From: Bosea sp. 29B
Lineage (GTDB): Bacteria > Pseudomonadota > Alphaproteobacteria > Rhizobiales > Beijerinckiaceae
Assembly: GCF_902506165.1 (NCBI RefSeq)
Contig: NZ_LR733817.1
Span: forward strand, 1,782,255 to 1,846,254
Direction of reading: 5' to 3'
Length of the DNA stretch: 64,000 nt
Shown: positions 44,459-52,680 of the stretch, one piece after another
Layout: every line of letters starts with the position of its first letter
Numbering within the stretch: position 1 is the stretch's first letter
The notes under the pieces: generated by a model
What the model saw: only the letters and a program-made list of their open reading frames with translations
Told to the model about the DNA's origin: nothing
Database searches by the model: none
Translations under genes and position numbers: made by a program

Positions 44459-45460
44459 TCAGCTGGCGCGGGCGGTGGCGAACTGGCCGGACTTGCGGAA
44501 GCGCCAGAGATAGCCGGGCACCTCGGCCTCGGCCGAGACCGGCGTGATGCCGAGCCCGTGCAAGGTGCGGCCTTCCTTCTCCGCCGTCGTCGAGACGACA
44601 TTGTCGCTCCCGAGCAGGTTGACCTGGTCGCGCGTCAGGATGAGTTCGTTCGGCAGCAGACCAAGCGTCAGCATGTCGGCGAGTTCGAGGACCTGGCCCT
44701 GCAGGCGGGCGAGGCCGAAGGGCATCGGCGCGATCAGGCGCTTGCGGCCGGTGACCTCGCAGACATAGTCGACCAACTCGCGCAGCGTCTTCACCTCGGG
44801 ACCGCCGAGCTCGTAGGCCTTGCCGGCCTCGACCTTGCCGTCGACGGCGAGCGCGATCGCCTCGGCGACGTCGCCGACGAAGACCGGCTGGAACTTCGTC
44901 TCGGCACCGGCGAGCGGCAGCACCGGCAGCATGCGCACCAGCGAGGCGAAGCGGTTGAAGAAGGTGTCCTCCGGCCCGAACATCACCGAGGGGCGCAGCA
45001 CGATCGCCTGCTTGACCAGGGCATGGGCGGCCCCCTCGCCCTCCGCCTTGCTGCGGGCATAGGCGGATGTCGATTCAGCGTCGGCACCGAGCGCCGAGAC
45101 CTGGATCAGCCGGTCGACGCCGAACTGCGCGCAGGCCTGCGCGACCGTGCGGGCGCCCTGCGCCTGCACCGAGGAGAAATTCTGCCGGCCCTTCTCGCGC
45201 ATGATGCCCACGAGGTTGATCACCGCGTCGGCTCCCTTGACGGCGGCCGCGACCGAATCGGGATAGCGCAGATTGGCCTGGACCGCGGTGACCTGGCCGA
45301 CGATGCCGAGCGGCTGCAGGAAGCCGGCGAGGTCCGGGCGGCGCACCGCGGCGCGCACGCGATAACCGCGCCGCGCCAGCGCCCGCACGACATGGCGCCC
45401 GAGGAAGCCCGAGCCGCCGAAGACCGTGACGAGTTGCGAAGCGGGAGGCAGGACCGTCAT
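44459..45460 (-). CDS. NDUFA9-like NAD(P)-binding epimerase-family protein
   Basis: A 333-residue SDR of the complex I NDUFA9-like group. The Rossmann motif VFGGSGFLGRHVVRAL is at residues 13-28, followed by VINLVGI and VSALGADAESTSAYARSKAEGE. In mitochondria the homologue is a complex I accessory subunit that binds NADPH; in alphaproteobacteria it is a likely relative, with an uncertain role in complex I or quinone synthesis. It converges with the quinone oxidoreductase, six bases apart. Confidence 0.85.
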   Translation of the reverse strand: MTVLPPASQLVTVFGGSGFLGRHVVRALARRGYRVRAAVRRPDLAGFLQPLGIVGQVTAVQANLRYPDSVAAAVKGADAVINLVGIMREKGRQNFSSVQAQGARTVAQACAQFGVDRLIQVSALGADAESTSAYARSKAEGEGAAHALVKQAIVLRPSVMFGPEDTFFNRFASLVRMLPVLPLAGAETKFQPVFVGDVAEAIALAVDGKVEAGKAYELGGPEVKTLRELVDYVCEVTGRKRLIAPMPFGLARLQGQVLELADMLTLGLLPNELILTRDQVNLLGSDNVVSTTAEKEGRTLHGLGITPVSAEAEVPGYLWRFRKSGQFATARAS

Positions 45461-45602
45461 GGTGACGCGAAGCTCCGTTTGGAAGCGCTGAAAACTGGCT
45501 CTATTATGCCTGTCCTAGTTCATCGCAGCGCGGCTGTGAAGGCGGCGCGACGCCGCCCGCAGCGCGGCCGATGCACTATTGTCAAAAAGCCGGCTTCGCC
45601 CG

Positions 45603-45631
45603 TTGACAGGTGCGTTCGGCCCCCGTAAACG
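45603..45631 (+). promoter_or_regulatory. Promoter of tRNA-Leu
   Basis: A perfect TTGACA (45603-45608) is followed after 17 bases by TAAACG (45626-45631), a weak -10. A start near 45638 would begin just before the tRNA at 45642, which is the usual layout. Confidence 0.5.
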
Positions 45632-45641
45632 AACCGCCGTT

Positions 45642-45728
45642 GCCCAGGTGGCGGAATTGGTAGACGCACCAGCTTCAGGTGCTGGCGCTCGCAAGGGCGT
45701 GGAGGTTCGAGTCCTCTCCTGGGCACCA
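45642..45728 (+). tRNA. tRNA-Leu (CAG)
   Basis: An 87-base class II tRNA with encoded CCA. The acceptor GCCCAGG pairs with CCTGGGC, the anticodon stem CCAGC/GCTGG encloses TTCAGGT giving anticodon CAG (codon CUG, the dominant Leu codon in a high-GC genome), the long variable arm is TGGCGCTCGCAAGGGCGT-like, and the T-loop is GGTTCGAGTCC. All stems pair. No integrase or direct repeat of its 3' end is seen, so it is not an evident integration site. Confidence 0.97.
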
Positions 45729-45799
45729 TTTTTCTCGAGGGTTCTACCAAGCCCTTGAGACGGAAGATGTTTCCTTCCGCATCGTCGATGAGCTGCCGC

Positions 45800-45820
45800 C
45801 CGCCCGGTGTAGCCGGGCGG
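45800..45820 (+). other. Hairpin downstream of tRNA-Leu
   Basis: CCGCCCGG (45800-45807) pairs perfectly with CCGGGCGG (45813-45820) around TGTAG, 72 bases past the tRNA end. It may terminate the tRNA transcript. The rest of 45729-45988 shows no gene. Confidence 0.45.
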
Positions 45821-45988
45821 CGCAGTTCGCCTTGGGCCGCATTGCCCTGATAGGCGCTCCGATCACAGCTTTCTCCAGCTTCCCGCCGACGCCTCCAATG
45901 GCGGCCGGCTAGGCCGCCGACATGGATCGGCGGAGGGTATCCGCAAACCCATATCGTCAGGCAGCGGATGCCTTGGCAGCCCAGCCTG

Positions 45989-46501
45989 TCAATCGGCTGG
46001 CGCGTCCGGCCCGTCATTGCCGATGCCGGCCATGGCCTCCTCGAGCTCGGCGAGCAGGTCCTGCAGCTGGCCGAGCCTGTCCTCGCCGAAACGCTGGCTG
46101 ATCTCGCGGTAGATCGCTTCCGACACCGGCGTGACAGTGTCGATCAACTCGGTACCGGAGGGGCTGAGTGAGATCATCCAGCGGCGCAGATCGGCCGGAT
46201 CGGGCTCGCGCCGGATCAGGCCGCGCTGGTCGAGATCGACAAGGATCCGCGACAGGCTGGGGCCGAGCAGGAAGGTCGCCCGCGCCAGCTCCGCCACCTC
46301 CATCTGCGGCTTGGTGCTGAGCGCGCGCAGCACGCGCCATTGCTGCTCAGTGACGCCGAATTCGCGCAGCGACTTGCGGAAATGCCGCATGACCGATTCG
46401 CGCGCCCGCAGCAGCGACATCGGCAGCGACTTGGAGAAGTGGCGCAGCCTGAGCCGGGTCGCGGCGGGGCTGCTGGCGCCTGCGGTCTTGTCGTCGGTCA
46501 A
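45989..46501 (-). CDS. hpaR: MarR-family regulator of homoprotocatechuate genes
   Basis: A 170-residue MarR protein: SLREFGVTEQQWRVLRALSTKPQMEVAELARATFLLGPSLSRILVDLDQRG (seen in pieces from residue 45) is typical of HpaR/HpcR. These repress the 3,4- or 4-hydroxyphenylacetate degradation genes until substrate is present. The divergent hpaFED genes and a palindrome between support the name. Confidence 0.88.
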   Translation of the reverse strand: MTDDKTAGASSPAATRLRLRHFSKSLPMSLLRARESVMRHFRKSLREFGVTEQQWRVLRALSTKPQMEVAELARATFLLGPSLSRILVDLDQRGLIRREPDPADLRRWMISLSPSGTELIDTVTPVSEAIYREISQRFGEDRLGQLQDLLAELEEAMAGIGNDGPDAPAD

Positions 46502-46582
46502 ACCTGAAATCCAGCGTGAGTCGCCGGCACCCTAGCCCGCCCGACGGTCCACGCCAAACGCAGTCGAACCGCGCTTGCGTGC

Positions 46583-46605
46583 ATTAATTTAACATGTTAT
46601 CTAAT
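46583..46605. promoter_or_regulatory. hpaR operator and hpaF promoter
   Basis: TAACATGTTA (46590-46599) is a perfect palindrome within a larger imperfect one (46583-46605, ATTA at both ends), in an AT-rich island between the divergent hpaR and hpaF genes. TTGCGT (46575-46580), 17 bases and TATCTA (46598-46603) could be the hpaF promoter, overlapping the site. A MarR-type repressor bound here would block it. Confidence 0.65.
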
Positions 46606-46625
46606 TTGGGCATTGGGAGGTGCGC

Positions 46626-47021
46626 TTGCCCCATATCGTCATCGAATACTCCGCCAATCTGGAGGACGAGCTCGCCCCGATGCGGCTGGTCGAGGCGTTG
46701 CACGCCGCCGCGCTGGAGACCGGCGTCTTCCCGCTGGCCGGCCTCAGGACCCGCGCCGAGCGGCGGGAACTCTATCGGATCGCCGATGGCGACCCCGATC
46801 ACATCTTCATCGCCGTGAGCGTGCGGATCGGCGAGGGGCGCGACGCCGCGACCCGCCGGCGCGTCGCCGATGTCCTGATGGCGGTACTCGAACGCGAGAC
46901 CGCCAAAACGTTCCAGCGCCGTGGCCTCGCGCTCAGCCTCGATGTCGCCGAGATCGACGGAACCGCGTCGCTGAAGACCAACAACCTGCACCACCGCCTG
47001 AAAGCGAGGGCGAAGCCATGA
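46626..47021 (+). CDS. hpaF: 5-carboxymethyl-2-hydroxymuconate delta-isomerase
   Basis: A 131-residue isomerase of the homoprotocatechuate meta-cleavage pathway, related to tautomerases with a catalytic N-terminal Pro. The TTG at 46626 gives MPHIVIEYSANLEDE, where Pro2 would be the catalytic residue after Met removal, and lies five bases after GGGAGG. A GTG at 46620 would add two residues before the Pro and remove its function, so the TTG is preferred. Overlaps hpaE by four bases. Confidence 0.88.
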   Translation: MPHIVIEYSANLEDELAPMRLVEALHAAALETGVFPLAGLRTRAERRELYRIADGDPDHIFIAVSVRIGEGRDAATRRRVADVLMAVLERETAKTFQRRGLALSLDVAEIDGTASLKTNNLHHRLKARAKP

Positions 47022-48556
47022 CCGCGACCGACACCAAGCTCACCGCCAACCTCGCAAAGGCGAGCCAGGCAATGGCGCGCTTCACGCGCGGGACCGTGCC
47101 GCATCTGATCGCCGGCGAGACCGTTCTCTCGGCTTCTGGCGCGACCTTCGAGACGCTCGATCCGACCACCAACGAGCGTCAGGCCATCGTTGCCGCCGGC
47201 GACAGGGCGGAAATCGATCGCGCCGCAGCAGCAGCACGCAAGGCATTCCCCGCCTGGAAGAACGCCTCGGGCGCCAAGCGCCGCGCCGTACTGCACGCGA
47301 TCGCCGATGCGATCGAGGCGCGGGCGGAGGAGATCGCTCTGGTCGAGAGCAGCGACAGCGGCCAGGCCATCCGCTTCATGGCGAAGGCGGCGCTGCGCGG
47401 GGCCGAGAATTTCCGCTTCTATGCCGACCGCGCGCCGGAAGCCGGCAACGGCCTGTCGCTGCCGGATGAGGGCCATATCAACTACACGCTGCGCCAGCCG
47501 ATCGGCCCGGTGGGCGTGATCACGCCCTGGAACACGCCGTTCATGCTCTCGACCTGGAAGATCGCGCCGGCGCTCGCCGCCGGCTGCACGGTCGTCCACA
47601 AGCCGGCCGAGTGGTCGCCGCTGTCAGCCACGCTGCTCGGCGAGATCATGGACGAGACCATCCGCGCCCATGGCTTTCCGGCCGGCGTGGTCAACGTCGT
47701 CCATGGTCTCGGCGAGAGCGCCGGCAAGGCGCTGACCGAGCACCCGGACATCAAGGCGGTCGCCTTCGTCGGCGAGACGACGACCGGCCAGCACATCATG
47801 CGTCAGGGGGCGGAGACGCTGAAGCGCGTCCATTTCGAGCTCGGTGGCAAGAACCCGGTGATCGTGTTCGAGGATGCCGATCTCGACCGTGCCCTCGATG
47901 CCGTCCTGTTCATGATCTACTCGCTCAATGGCGAGCGCTGCACCTCGTCCTCACGTGCGCTCGTCCAGCGTTCGATCTACGACGCCTTCTCCGCCAAGGT
48001 CAGTGAGCGGGTAAAGCGCCTGCGCGTCGGGCATCCGCTCGATCCGGTGACCGAGATCGGGCCGCTGATCCATCCCCGCCATGCCGACAAGGTGCTGTCC
48101 TATCCCGCTCTGGCGAAGGGGGAGGGTGCCCGCATCGCGTGCGGCGGCGGCCGCGCGCTGGACGGCGCCGGCAACTATGTCGAGCCGACGCTCTATCTTA
48201 ATGCCGGCAACGGCATGCGGATCGCGCAGGAGGAGATCTTCGGGCCGGTGCTGACCATGATCCCATTCGAGGACGAGGCCGAGGCGATCGCCATCGCCAA
48301 CGACGTCCAGTACGGGCTCGCCGGCTATATCTGGACCCGTGATGTCGGCCGCGCCCATCGCGTCGCACGCGATCTCGAAGCCGGGATGATCTGGGTCAAC
48401 TCGGAGAATGTCCGCCATCTGCCGACGCCGTTCGGCGGAGTGAAGTCATCCGGCATCGGCCGCGATGGCGGCGACTATTCCTTCGACTTCTACATGGAGA
48501 CGAAGAACGTCGCCGTGGCCTTCGATACCCACCAGGTGCCGCGGCTGGGAGCCTGA
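47018..48556 (+). CDS. hpaE: 5-carboxymethyl-2-hydroxymuconic-semialdehyde dehydrogenase
   Basis: A 512-residue NAD-dependent aldehyde dehydrogenase. Catalytic Cys is in NGERCTSSSRALV, Glu in HFELGGKNPV and the NAD fold contains ITPWNTPFML and VAFVGETTTG. In the pathway it oxidises the ring-cleavage product of homoprotocatechuate. Neighbours hpaF and hpaD support this choice over other aldehyde dehydrogenases. ATG overlaps the hpaF stop. Confidence 0.9.
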   Translation: MTATDTKLTANLAKASQAMARFTRGTVPHLIAGETVLSASGATFETLDPTTNERQAIVAAGDRAEIDRAAAAARKAFPAWKNASGAKRRAVLHAIADAIEARAEEIALVESSDSGQAIRFMAKAALRGAENFRFYADRAPEAGNGLSLPDEGHINYTLRQPIGPVGVITPWNTPFMLSTWKIAPALAAGCTVVHKPAEWSPLSATLLGEIMDETIRAHGFPAGVVNVVHGLGESAGKALTEHPDIKAVAFVGETTTGQHIMRQGAETLKRVHFELGGKNPVIVFEDADLDRALDAVLFMIYSLNGERCTSSSRALVQRSIYDAFSAKVSERVKRLRVGHPLDPVTEIGPLIHPRHADKVLSYPALAKGEGARIACGGGRALDGAGNYVEPTLYLNAGNGMRIAQEEIFGPVLTMIPFEDEAEAIAIANDVQYGLAGYIWTRDVGRAHRVARDLEAGMIWVNSENVRHLPTPFGGVKSSGIGRDGGDYSFDFYMETKNVAVAFDTHQVPRLGA

Positions 48557-48601
48557 CGCTGCGGCCAAGAAAACAGCAAAGAACGATCTCCAGGAGGAAC
48601 C

Positions 48602-49582
48602 ATGCCCGTCCCGTCCAGCGTCCTCAACCCGCCCTTTCACGTCGTGCGGCTGAACCATGTCGTGCTGACGGTGTGTGACCTTGCCGCCGCCAAGGCGTTC
48701 TGGGGCGATACGCTCGGCCTGCAGCTCACGCAGGAGACGCCGGAACGGCTCTATTTCCGGGCGATGGAGGAGCGCGGCCATCACTGCATCGTCCTTGAGA
48801 AGGCGGCCGAGCCCAGCGCCCGTCATCTCGGCTTCAAGGTCTTCTCCGAGGAAGACCTCGACAAAGCCCAGCACTTCTTCCGGGCCAAAGGCCTCAAAGC
48901 CGAGTTCGTCGAGGAGCCCTATCAGGGGCGGACCCTGCGCACGGCCGATCCGCTTGGCGTACCGCTGGAATTCTACTTCCGCATGGACAAGCTGCCGTCG
49001 GTCCACCAGAAATACGCGCTCTACAAGGGGGTGAAGCCCCTGCGCATCGACCATTTCAATTGCTTCTCGGACGATGTCGACGCCTCGGTCGCGTTCTACA
49101 ACGAGATCGGCTTCCGGGTGACCGAATACACCGAGAACGAGGACCGGAGCCGGCTCTGGGCCGCCTGGATGCATCGCAAGGGCGGCGTCCACGACATGGC
49201 CTTCACCCATGGCATCGGGCCGCGCCTGCACCATGTCGCCTTCTGGGTGCCGACGCCGCTCAGCATCATCGATCTGCTCGATCTGATGGCGACCACCGGC
49301 TATGTCGGCAATATCGAGCGCGGCCCGGGTCGCCACGGCATCTCCAACGCCTTCTTCCTCTATGTCCGCGACCCCGACGGCCATCGCATCGAGATCTATT
49401 GCTCGGACTATCAGACGATCGATCCCGACCACGAACCGATCCGCTGGGACCTGCGCGATCCGCAGCGCCAGACCCTGTGGGGCGCTCCCGCGCCGAAGAG
49501 CTGGTTCGAGGAAGGGACCGTCTTCGAGGGCATACCCTTGCGCCAGCCGGCCTATGCTGCGTCTCCGATCATCGCAGCCTGA
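48602..49582 (+). CDS. hpaD: 3,4-dihydroxyphenylacetate 2,3-dioxygenase
   Basis: A 326-residue extradiol dioxygenase of the vicinal-oxygen-chelate fold, opening the ring of homoprotocatechuate. Metal ligands appear in the second module: His in LRIDHFNCF, His in LHHVAFWVP and Glu in HRIEIYCSDY. Two glyoxalase-like modules (residues about 15-135 and 145-300) are present. The AGGAGG-type ribosome site sits just before the ATG. Genes for the later decarboxylase, hydratase and aldolase steps are not adjacent. Confidence 0.9.
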   Translation: MPVPSSVLNPPFHVVRLNHVVLTVCDLAAAKAFWGDTLGLQLTQETPERLYFRAMEERGHHCIVLEKAAEPSARHLGFKVFSEEDLDKAQHFFRAKGLKAEFVEEPYQGRTLRTADPLGVPLEFYFRMDKLPSVHQKYALYKGVKPLRIDHFNCFSDDVDASVAFYNEIGFRVTEYTENEDRSRLWAAWMHRKGGVHDMAFTHGIGPRLHHVAFWVPTPLSIIDLLDLMATTGYVGNIERGPGRHGISNAFFLYVRDPDGHRIEIYCSDYQTIDPDHEPIRWDLRDPQRQTLWGAPAPKSWFEEGTVFEGIPLRQPAYAASPIIAA

Positions 49583-49912
49583 CCAGCGAAAGAACCCGAC
49601 AATCGAGGACGCAGTTGCCCGCAATTCGGCTGACGGCTGGGTCTGCGCGAGCAGGCCGCTGACATAGGCATGAAGGAGAACCGGCGCTGTCCGGCTCCGA
49701 CCGAGGCTCTGAAAGAGAGGCTGACCGACTTCAGCACCCTCGAGCCCGACAAGATCGGGCAGATCGTCGGCTCGTTGAGCGAGAAGACCGGCCCCAAGGT
49801 CCGCAGCGCGCTTTCGCCCAGACGGAACGTTGAGCGATGCGCGCTACCGGCTCCATGACGATCTTGCTACGACGATCACAGCGCAATGGCAGCATTGTCG
49901 ATCGGAGGTCGC
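49583..49912. other. Intergenic region after hpaD with a possible relic
   Basis: About 330 bases with no convincing gene. A rightward frame at 49670-49858 encodes a helical-looking stretch but has no ribosome site. No repeat, tRNA or promoter is clear. The missing hpaG/H/I steps might once have been here; the sequence alone does not show it. Confidence 0.4.
49670..49858 (+). CDS. Doubtful small ORF
   Basis: A 62-codon frame starting MKENRRCPAPTEALKERL with a charged, possibly helical middle (LTDFSTLEPDKIGQIVG). There is no ribosome site and no family I recognise. It could be a gene fragment or chance. Listed because the gap is otherwise empty. Confidence 0.2.
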   Translation: MKENRRCPAPTEALKERLTDFSTLEPDKIGQIVGSLSEKTGPKVRSALSPRRNVERCALPAP

Positions 49913-51523
49913 TTGAGCATCCGTCGCCATCTCGGTTCCTGGGACTATGTCATCGTCGGCGCGGGTTCGGCGGGCTGCGTGCTCGCCAACCGCCTCAGCG
50001 CCGATCCGCGCAAGCGCGTGCTGCTGCTCGAGGCCGGCGGCTCGGATAATTACCACTGGATCCATATCCCGGTCGGCTATCTCTACTGCATGGGCAACCC
50101 CAGAACCGATTGGGGTTACAGCACGGCGCAGGAAAAGGGCCTCAACGGGCGTGTCCTCGCCTATCCGCGCGGCAAGGTCCTCGGCGGCTGCTCGTCGATC
50201 AACGGCATGATCTACATGCGCGGGCAGGCGGCCGACTATGACGGCTGGCGCCAGCTCGGCAATCCCGGCTGGGGCTGGGACGAGGTCCTGCCGCTGTTCT
50301 GCAAATCCGAGCGGCATCACAATCTGACCGGACCGTTCCATGGCCAGGAAGGCGAGCTGCGGGTCGAGCGCCAGCGCCTGTCCTGGCCGATCCTCGATGC
50401 CGTGCGCGAGGCCGCCGAGGAGATCGGCGTGCCGAAGATCGACGATTTCAACGCCGGCGACAATTTCGGCTCGGCCTATTTCGAGGTGAACCAGAAGGCC
50501 GGCTTCCGCTTCAACGCGGTGCGCGCCTTCCTGAGCCCGGTGCGCAATCGCAGCAATCTGACGGTGCTGACGCAGGCGCAGGCCGAGCGCATCGTCTTCT
50601 CCGGCAAGCGCGCCAGCGGGCTCGAGCTGCGTCTCAAGGGCGAGCCCGTCCAGCTCGACGCCGCCGGCGAGCTGATCCTCTCGGCGGGGGCGATCGGCAC
50701 GCCGCAATTGCTGCAGCTCTCCGGCGTCGGGCCGGGCGCGCTGCTGTCGCAGCACGGCATCGATGTCAGGCATGAACTGCCCGGCGTCGGCGAGAACCTG
50801 CAAGACCATCTCCAGATCCGCACCGTCTTCAGGATCACGGGCGCGAGAACGCTGAACGAGCGCCAGGCGAGCCTGTTGGGCAAGGCGGGCATCGCACTCG
50901 AATATGCGCTGCGCCGTTCGGGGCCGATGGCGATGGCGCCGAGCCAGCTCGGCATCTTCATGCGCTCAGATGAGCGTTTCGCCACGCCCAACATCGAATT
51001 CCATGTCCAGCCGCTCTCATTGGAGCGCTTCGGCCAGCCGCTCGACGCCTTTCCGGCAATCACGGTCTCGGTCTGCAATCTCAGGCCGGATTCGCGCGGC
51101 CACGTCCGGATCGTCTCGGCGGATCCCTTCGCGCATCCGAACATTGCGCCGAATTATCTCTCGGCCGACAGCGATCGTGAGGTCGCCGCGGCCTCGATCA
51201 CGGCGGCGCGGCGCCTGATGGCGACAGGGCGGATGCAGGCGTTCAAGCCGGAAGAGCTCAAGCCCGGCATCGCCGTTCAGGAGCCTGCCGAACTTGCGCA
51301 GGCAGCAGGCGACATCGCCACCACCATCTTCCATCCGGTCGGAACCGCGAAAATGGGCATCGATGCGATGGCGGTGGTCAATCCTGAGCTACGCGTGCAC
51401 GGTCTCGAAGGCTTGCGCGTCGTCGACTGCTCGATCATGCCGACGATCGTCTCGGGCAACACCCACGCACCGGCTGTGATGATCGCCGAGAAGGCGGCGC
51501 AGCTCATGACTTCGCGTGCGTAG
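49913..51523 (+). CDS. GMC-family FAD-dependent oxidoreductase
   Basis: A 536-residue flavoprotein of the choline/glucose dehydrogenase family. FAD-binding DYVIVGAGSAGCVLANRL and LLLEAGG, signature YPRGKVLGGCSSINGM, and the catalytic His and Asn in FHPVGTAKMG and GNTHAPAVMI are intact. Substrate is an alcohol or sugar. The TTG at 49913 lies four bases after GGAGG and is preferred; an ATG at 49886 without a ribosome site adds nine residues. It neighbours the sugar cluster and may belong to it. Confidence 0.88.
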   Translation: MSIRRHLGSWDYVIVGAGSAGCVLANRLSADPRKRVLLLEAGGSDNYHWIHIPVGYLYCMGNPRTDWGYSTAQEKGLNGRVLAYPRGKVLGGCSSINGMIYMRGQAADYDGWRQLGNPGWGWDEVLPLFCKSERHHNLTGPFHGQEGELRVERQRLSWPILDAVREAAEEIGVPKIDDFNAGDNFGSAYFEVNQKAGFRFNAVRAFLSPVRNRSNLTVLTQAQAERIVFSGKRASGLELRLKGEPVQLDAAGELILSAGAIGTPQLLQLSGVGPGALLSQHGIDVRHELPGVGENLQDHLQIRTVFRITGARTLNERQASLLGKAGIALEYALRRSGPMAMAPSQLGIFMRSDERFATPNIEFHVQPLSLERFGQPLDAFPAITVSVCNLRPDSRGHVRIVSADPFAHPNIAPNYLSADSDREVAAASITAARRLMATGRMQAFKPEELKPGIAVQEPAELAQAAGDIATTIFHPVGTAKMGIDAMAVVNPELRVHGLEGLRVVDCSIMPTIVSGNTHAPAVMIAEKAAQLMTSRA

Positions 51524-51560
51524 CCGCTTTGCGCCCGGAGTAGCGAGGCGGTAAACTCAC

Positions 51561-51588
51561 TTGCCCTGCTCAGTGTAAGCGCTATCAT
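51561..51588 (+). promoter_or_regulatory. Promoter with LacI-type operator, isomerase operon
   Basis: TTGCCC (51561-51566), 16 bases and TATCAT (51583-51588) form the promoter. TGTAAGCGCTATCA (51574-51587) is a near-perfect LacI-type palindrome whose last five bases are the -10 box. It differs by one base from the operator facing the importer gene (59138-59151, read on the other strand). The LacI-type protein at 61010-62071 is the likely binder. Confidence 0.75.
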
Positions 51589-51615
51589 CCCTTCTCTGCA
51601 TGGAGGCATCGGGGT

Positions 51616-52680
51616 GTGACGCCGTTGAAAGCAATTCGCGGCCCGAGCCTGTTCATCGCCCAATATCTCGGCCCGGCTCCGTTCTTTTCCAATATTGATG
51701 GCGTTTCCCGTTTCGCGATACAGGAAGGCTTCAAGGCGCTGCAGGTGCCGGTCCACGACAGCGCGATCATCGACACTGAGCGCCTGGAAGACAGCGGTTA
51801 CATCGACAACTGGCGCGCGATCATCGAGCGCCACGGCCTGGTGGTGAGCGAGATCGCGGCGCATCGCGCCGGCCAATTGCTGGCGGTCCATCCGGCCTAT
51901 GACGGAGTCATGGACGCGTTCGCGCCCGCCGAGCTGCGCGGCAGCCCGGCGGCGCGCCAACAATGGGCCGAGCAGGAGTTGCGGCGCGCCATCACGCTCG
52001 CGGCCCGCATCGGCGCCGGCAAGCTCGCGACCTTTTCGGGCAGCCTGCTCTGGCCGTTCTTCTATCCCTACCCGCCGGCCCCGCCCGGCCTGATCGAGCG
52101 CGGCTTTGCGGCGCTGGCGGCGCGCTGGCGCCCACTGCTCGATTACGCCGACAGCCTCGATGTCGACATCTGCTTCGAGCTGCATCCGGGCCAGGACCTG
52201 CATGACGGCGCGACGTTTGCCGTCTTCCTCGACCGCGTCGACCACCATCCTCGCGCCAGGCTGCTCTATGACCCCAGCCATCTCAGGCTGCAGCATCTCG
52301 ACTATCTCGGCTTCATCGACCGCTGGCACAGCCGCATCGCCGCCTTCCATGTCAAGGATGCCGAGTTCCGCCCGAGCCCGGATCGCGGCGTTTATGGCGG
52401 CTATGGCGACTGGATCGACCGCCCAGGCCGCTTCCGCAGCCCGGGCGACGGCGACATCGACTTTGCCGGCATCTTCAGCAGCCTGACCCGCTACGGCTAT
52501 GACGGCTGGGCCGTGCTCGAATGGGAGTGCTGCCTGAAGAACGCCTTCGACGGCGCACGCGAGGGGGCGCGCTTCATCGCCGACCACATCATCCAGACCA
52601 CGCAGCGCGACTTCGACGCAGGCATGCGCCGCGCCGCGCCGCCTGACGAGCTCGACCGCATTCTGGGGCTGAAACCATGA
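51616..52680 (+). CDS. Sugar phosphate isomerase/epimerase, TIM-barrel
   Basis: A 354-residue protein of the xylose-isomerase-like (AP endonuclease 2) family. Metal-site strands are seen in DICFELHPGQDLH (Glu, His), LLYDPSHLRLQ (Asp, His) and WAVLEWECCL (Glu). The start MTPLKAIRGPSLFIAQYLG and the extended middle resemble inositol-catabolism or sugar isomerases. GTG start at 51616 follows GGAGG. First gene of a four-gene operon; overlaps the next gene by four bases. Substrate unknown. Confidence 0.85.
   Translation: MTPLKAIRGPSLFIAQYLGPAPFFSNIDGVSRFAIQEGFKALQVPVHDSAIIDTERLEDSGYIDNWRAIIERHGLVVSEIAAHRAGQLLAVHPAYDGVMDAFAPAELRGSPAARQQWAEQELRRAITLAARIGAGKLATFSGSLLWPFFYPYPPAPPGLIERGFAALAARWRPLLDYADSLDVDICFELHPGQDLHDGATFAVFLDRVDHHPRARLLYDPSHLRLQHLDYLGFIDRWHSRIAAFHVKDAEFRPSPDRGVYGGYGDWIDRPGRFRSPGDGDIDFAGIFSSLTRYGYDGWAVLEWECCLKNAFDGAREGARFIADHIIQTTQRDFDAGMRRAAPPDELDRILGLKP

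Noticed and set aside
45642..45728. tRNA-Leu as an integration site of a mobile island
   Set aside because: No integrase gene, and no direct repeat of the tRNA 3' end, is seen within the window.
45520..46017. Leftward ORF across the tRNA
   Set aside because: It reads antisense through the tRNA and intergenic DNA, and its peptide has the PRRGLEPPRP type of string typical of translated tRNA-Leu/Ser regions.
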